From Sulfuritalea hydrogenivorans sk43H (GTDB taxonomy: Bacteria > Pseudomonadota > Gammaproteobacteria > Burkholderiales > Rhodocyclaceae), in the NCBI RefSeq assembly GCF_000828635.1, contig NZ_AP012547.1, positions 248,001 through 312,000 on the forward strand: 64,000 nt of DNA, written 5' to 3'. The position numbers and the translations under genes are program-made. The notes beneath the pieces are model-generated. The model was not told the origin of the DNA, did no database searches, and was given only the letters and a program-made list of their open reading frames with translations. This document shows, piece by piece, positions 62,600 through 64,000 of this stretch; position 1 is the stretch's first letter; the number at the start of each line of letters is the position of its first letter.

Positions 62600-63382
62600 G
62601 TGAGCGCACAACTCCTCCTGCCCCAACTCTCGCTGCGCGCCTTCGCCGTCTGGCGGCGCAATTTCCTGGTCTGGAAGAAGCTGGCGATCCCGTCGCTGCT
62701 GGGCAATCTGGCCGATCCGATGATTTATCTGTTCGGCCTCGGCTACGGCTTGGGCGGGCTGCTGCCGCAGATCAACGGCGTGTCCTACATCGCCTTTCTG
62801 GCCAGCGGCACGGTGTGCGCCTCGACCATGAACGCCGCCTCGTTCGAAGCGCTGTATTCGGCCTTCTCGCGCATGCACGTGCAGCGCACCTGGGAGGCGA
62901 TCATGAACGCGCCGGTGACGCTGGAGGATGTGATGGCCGGCGAGCTGCTCTGGGCGGCGGCCAAGGCGACGCTTTCCGGCATGGCGATCCTGGTGGTGAT
63001 CTCGCTGCTCGGTTTCGTCGCTTCGCCGCTGGCGCTGTGGGCGCTGCCGGTGATCTTCCTCACCGGGTTGGCTTTTGCCGCGCTCGGCCTGATCGTCACC
63101 GCACTGGCGCCGTCCTACGATTTCTTCATGTACTACTTCACGCTGTTCATCACGCCGATGGTGCTGCTGTGCGGCGTGTTTTTCCCGCCCGAGCAGCTGC
63201 CGCCGCTGGTGCAGGCGGTGGCGGCCTGGCTGCCGTTGACGCACGCGGTGGCGCTGGTGCGGCCGCTGTTGTTCGGCGAGATTCCGGCCGGCATCGTCGG
63301 CCACCTCGCGGCCCTGCTGGCGGTGGCGCTGGCCGCCTTCTGGATCGCGCTGACGCTGATCCGGCGCCGTCTGCTGAAGTAA
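62600..63382 (+). CDS. nodJ: NodJ-type ABC-2 exporter permease
   Basis: 260 residues with six membrane helices of the ABC-2 family; GNLADPMIYLFGLGYGLG and FFPPEQLPPLVQAVAAWLPL are typical of NodJ. It starts at GTG 62600 and is the expected partner of the ATPase at 59751. thiS follows after 9 bp. Confidence 0.86.
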   Translation: MSAQLLLPQLSLRAFAVWRRNFLVWKKLAIPSLLGNLADPMIYLFGLGYGLGGLLPQINGVSYIAFLASGTVCASTMNAASFEALYSAFSRMHVQRTWEAIMNAPVTLEDVMAGELLWAAAKATLSGMAILVVISLLGFVASPLALWALPVIFLTGLAFAALGLIVTALAPSYDFFMYYFTLFITPMVLLCGVFFPPEQLPPLVQAVAAWLPLTHAVALVRPLLFGEIPAGIVGHLAALLAVALAAFWIALTLIRRRLLK

Positions 63383-63391
63383 AATTGCCCC

Positions 63392-63592
63392 ATGGACATC
63401 ATTGTTAACGGCGAGCCGCAGCGGCTGGCGGAACCCATGACGGTAGCCATGCTGCTCGAAGCCCGCGGACTGGCCGGCAAGCGCGTGGCCGTCGAAAGAA
63501 ACGGCGAGATCGTGCCGAAGAGCCGACACGCCGAAACGGCACTGGCGAGCGGTGACCGGATCGAAATTGTCGTCGCCGTCGGCGGCGGCTGA
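63392..63592 (+). CDS. thiS: Sulfur carrier protein ThiS
   Basis: 66 residues of the ubiquitin-like fold ending in Gly-Gly (VVAVGGG), which is adenylated and thiocarboxylated to donate sulfur to the thiazole of thiamine. TAAAAT overlapping the nodJ stop lies 8-13 bases before the ATG and might be a -10 for a nearly leaderless transcript; no THI box is visible. Confidence 0.93.
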   Translation: MDIIVNGEPQRLAEPMTVAMLLEARGLAGKRVAVERNGEIVPKSRHAETALASGDRIEIVVAVGGG

Positions 63593-63613
63593 GTTTTTTC
63601 AGAAAGCAAAGTC

Positions 63614-64000
63614 ATGAGCTCAGATTCTCTCGTCATCGCCGGGAAGGCCTATAACTCCCGCCTGCTGGTCGGCACCGGCAAGTACAAGGATTTCGCGCAG
63701 ACCCGCGAAGCCATCGATGCCTCGGGCGCCGAGATCATCACGGTCGCCATCCGCCGCACCAACATCGGCCAGGAGCCGGGCCAGCCCTCGCTGCTGGAAG
63801 TACTGCCACCCGCGAAGTTCACCATTCTGCCCAACACGGCCGGCTGCTACACGGCAGACGACGCGGTGCGCACCCTGCGCCTCGGGCGCGAACTGCTCGA
63901 CGGCCACGCGCTGTGCAAGCTCGAAGTGCTGGGCGATCCGCAGACCCTGTTCCCCAACATGCCGGAGACCCTCAAGGCCGCGGCGACCCTGGTCAAGGAT
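63614..64000 (+). CDS. thiG: Thiazole synthase ThiG (5' part, continues past the window)
   Basis: 129 codons are visible before the window ends. [20 protein letters not shown] opens the TIM barrel and [16 protein letters not shown] contains the Schiff-base lysine. It joins ThiS thiocarboxylate, dehydroglycine and DXP into the thiazole. It starts 21 bp after thiS; thiamine genes likely continue beyond 64000. Confidence 0.9.
   Translation, partial: MSSDSLVIAGKAYNSRLLVGTGKYKDFAQTREAIDASGAEIITVAIRRTNIGQEPGQPSLLEVLPPAKFTILPNTAGCYTADDAVRTLRLGRELLDGHALCKLEVLGDPQTLFPNMPETLKAAATLVKD

Noticed and set aside
63383-63391. TPP riboswitch before thiS
   Set aside because: Only nine bases separate nodJ and thiS and no THI-box sequence is present.

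Overview
The window is about 64% G+C and almost entirely coding. Gene content and order suggest a free-living, motile, respiring betaproteobacterium, probably Rhodocyclales or a near relative. Supporting points are the argS-SPOR-dsbA block, the yggS-proC-yggT-yggU block next to pilT/pilU, a pyrR-pyrB-pyrC' operon with a non-catalytic dihydroorotase, many c-type cytochromes and a liv transport operon. The affiliation is inferred from gene content only.

Layout. 1-10.6 kb: an XRE regulator, a ceramidase-like membrane protein, a WD40-caspase lipoprotein, a cyclic-nucleotide-domain/SLC13-type permease fusion, a PF04392-type binding protein, a fatty-acyl-CoA ligase and a DUF4197 protein. 10.6-14.7 kb: rep helicase, a small cytochrome c, tRNA-Arg(CCG), photolyase. 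14.7-18.7 kb: algH-ruvX-pyrR-pyrB-pyrC'. 18.7-25.1 kb: a degenerate DEAD-box protein, yggU-yggT-proC-yggS, pilT, pilU. 25.1-30.6 kb: a chemoreceptor with a separate PAS partner, an RlmL-like methyltransferase, a HemJ-like protein, an epimerase and a flavin/2Fe-2S reductase. 30.6-35.7 kb: livF-G-M-H plus a binding lipoprotein. 35.8-39.3 kb: cytochrome c, a DUF255 protein, cheZ-cheY. 39.3-45.6 kb: a sulfur/respiratory cluster of octaheme cytochrome, cytochrome b, cytochrome c, YeeE/YedE transporter, triple rhodanese and DsrE protein, with an FNR-like box in front. 45.7-59.7 kb: ilvD, lgt, dsbA, argS, ubiB, a symporter, a J-like/trypsin fusion, VanZ and small enzymes. 59.75-63.4 kb: a NodI/NodJ-type exporter whose two genes are split by a lone integron cassette and a HigBA module. 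The window ends in thiS and a truncated thiG.

The most unusual signal is not a protein. At least four genes (6810, 17370, and on the minus strand 20358 and 21852) are preceded by the same structured leader. It has two or three hairpins. The last has an invariant 15-base loop (TTGGGGCGGCCCGGC or one change) closed by an 8-9 bp stem whose sequence differs in each copy but stays paired, and whose 3' arm carries the Shine-Dalgarno-like purines directly before ATG. Partial or diverged relatives lie between pilT and pilU and before the cytochrome b gene. All sit between co-directional genes. A second hairpin family also shows compensatory changes, and a 22-bp repeat recurs about nine times in genes and spacers.

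A second strong signal is the integron cassette at 61001-61701. Its first bases (after the conserved G) are the exact complement of the outer arm of its own attC site, as expected for an integrated cassette, yet no integrase or cassette array is visible here.
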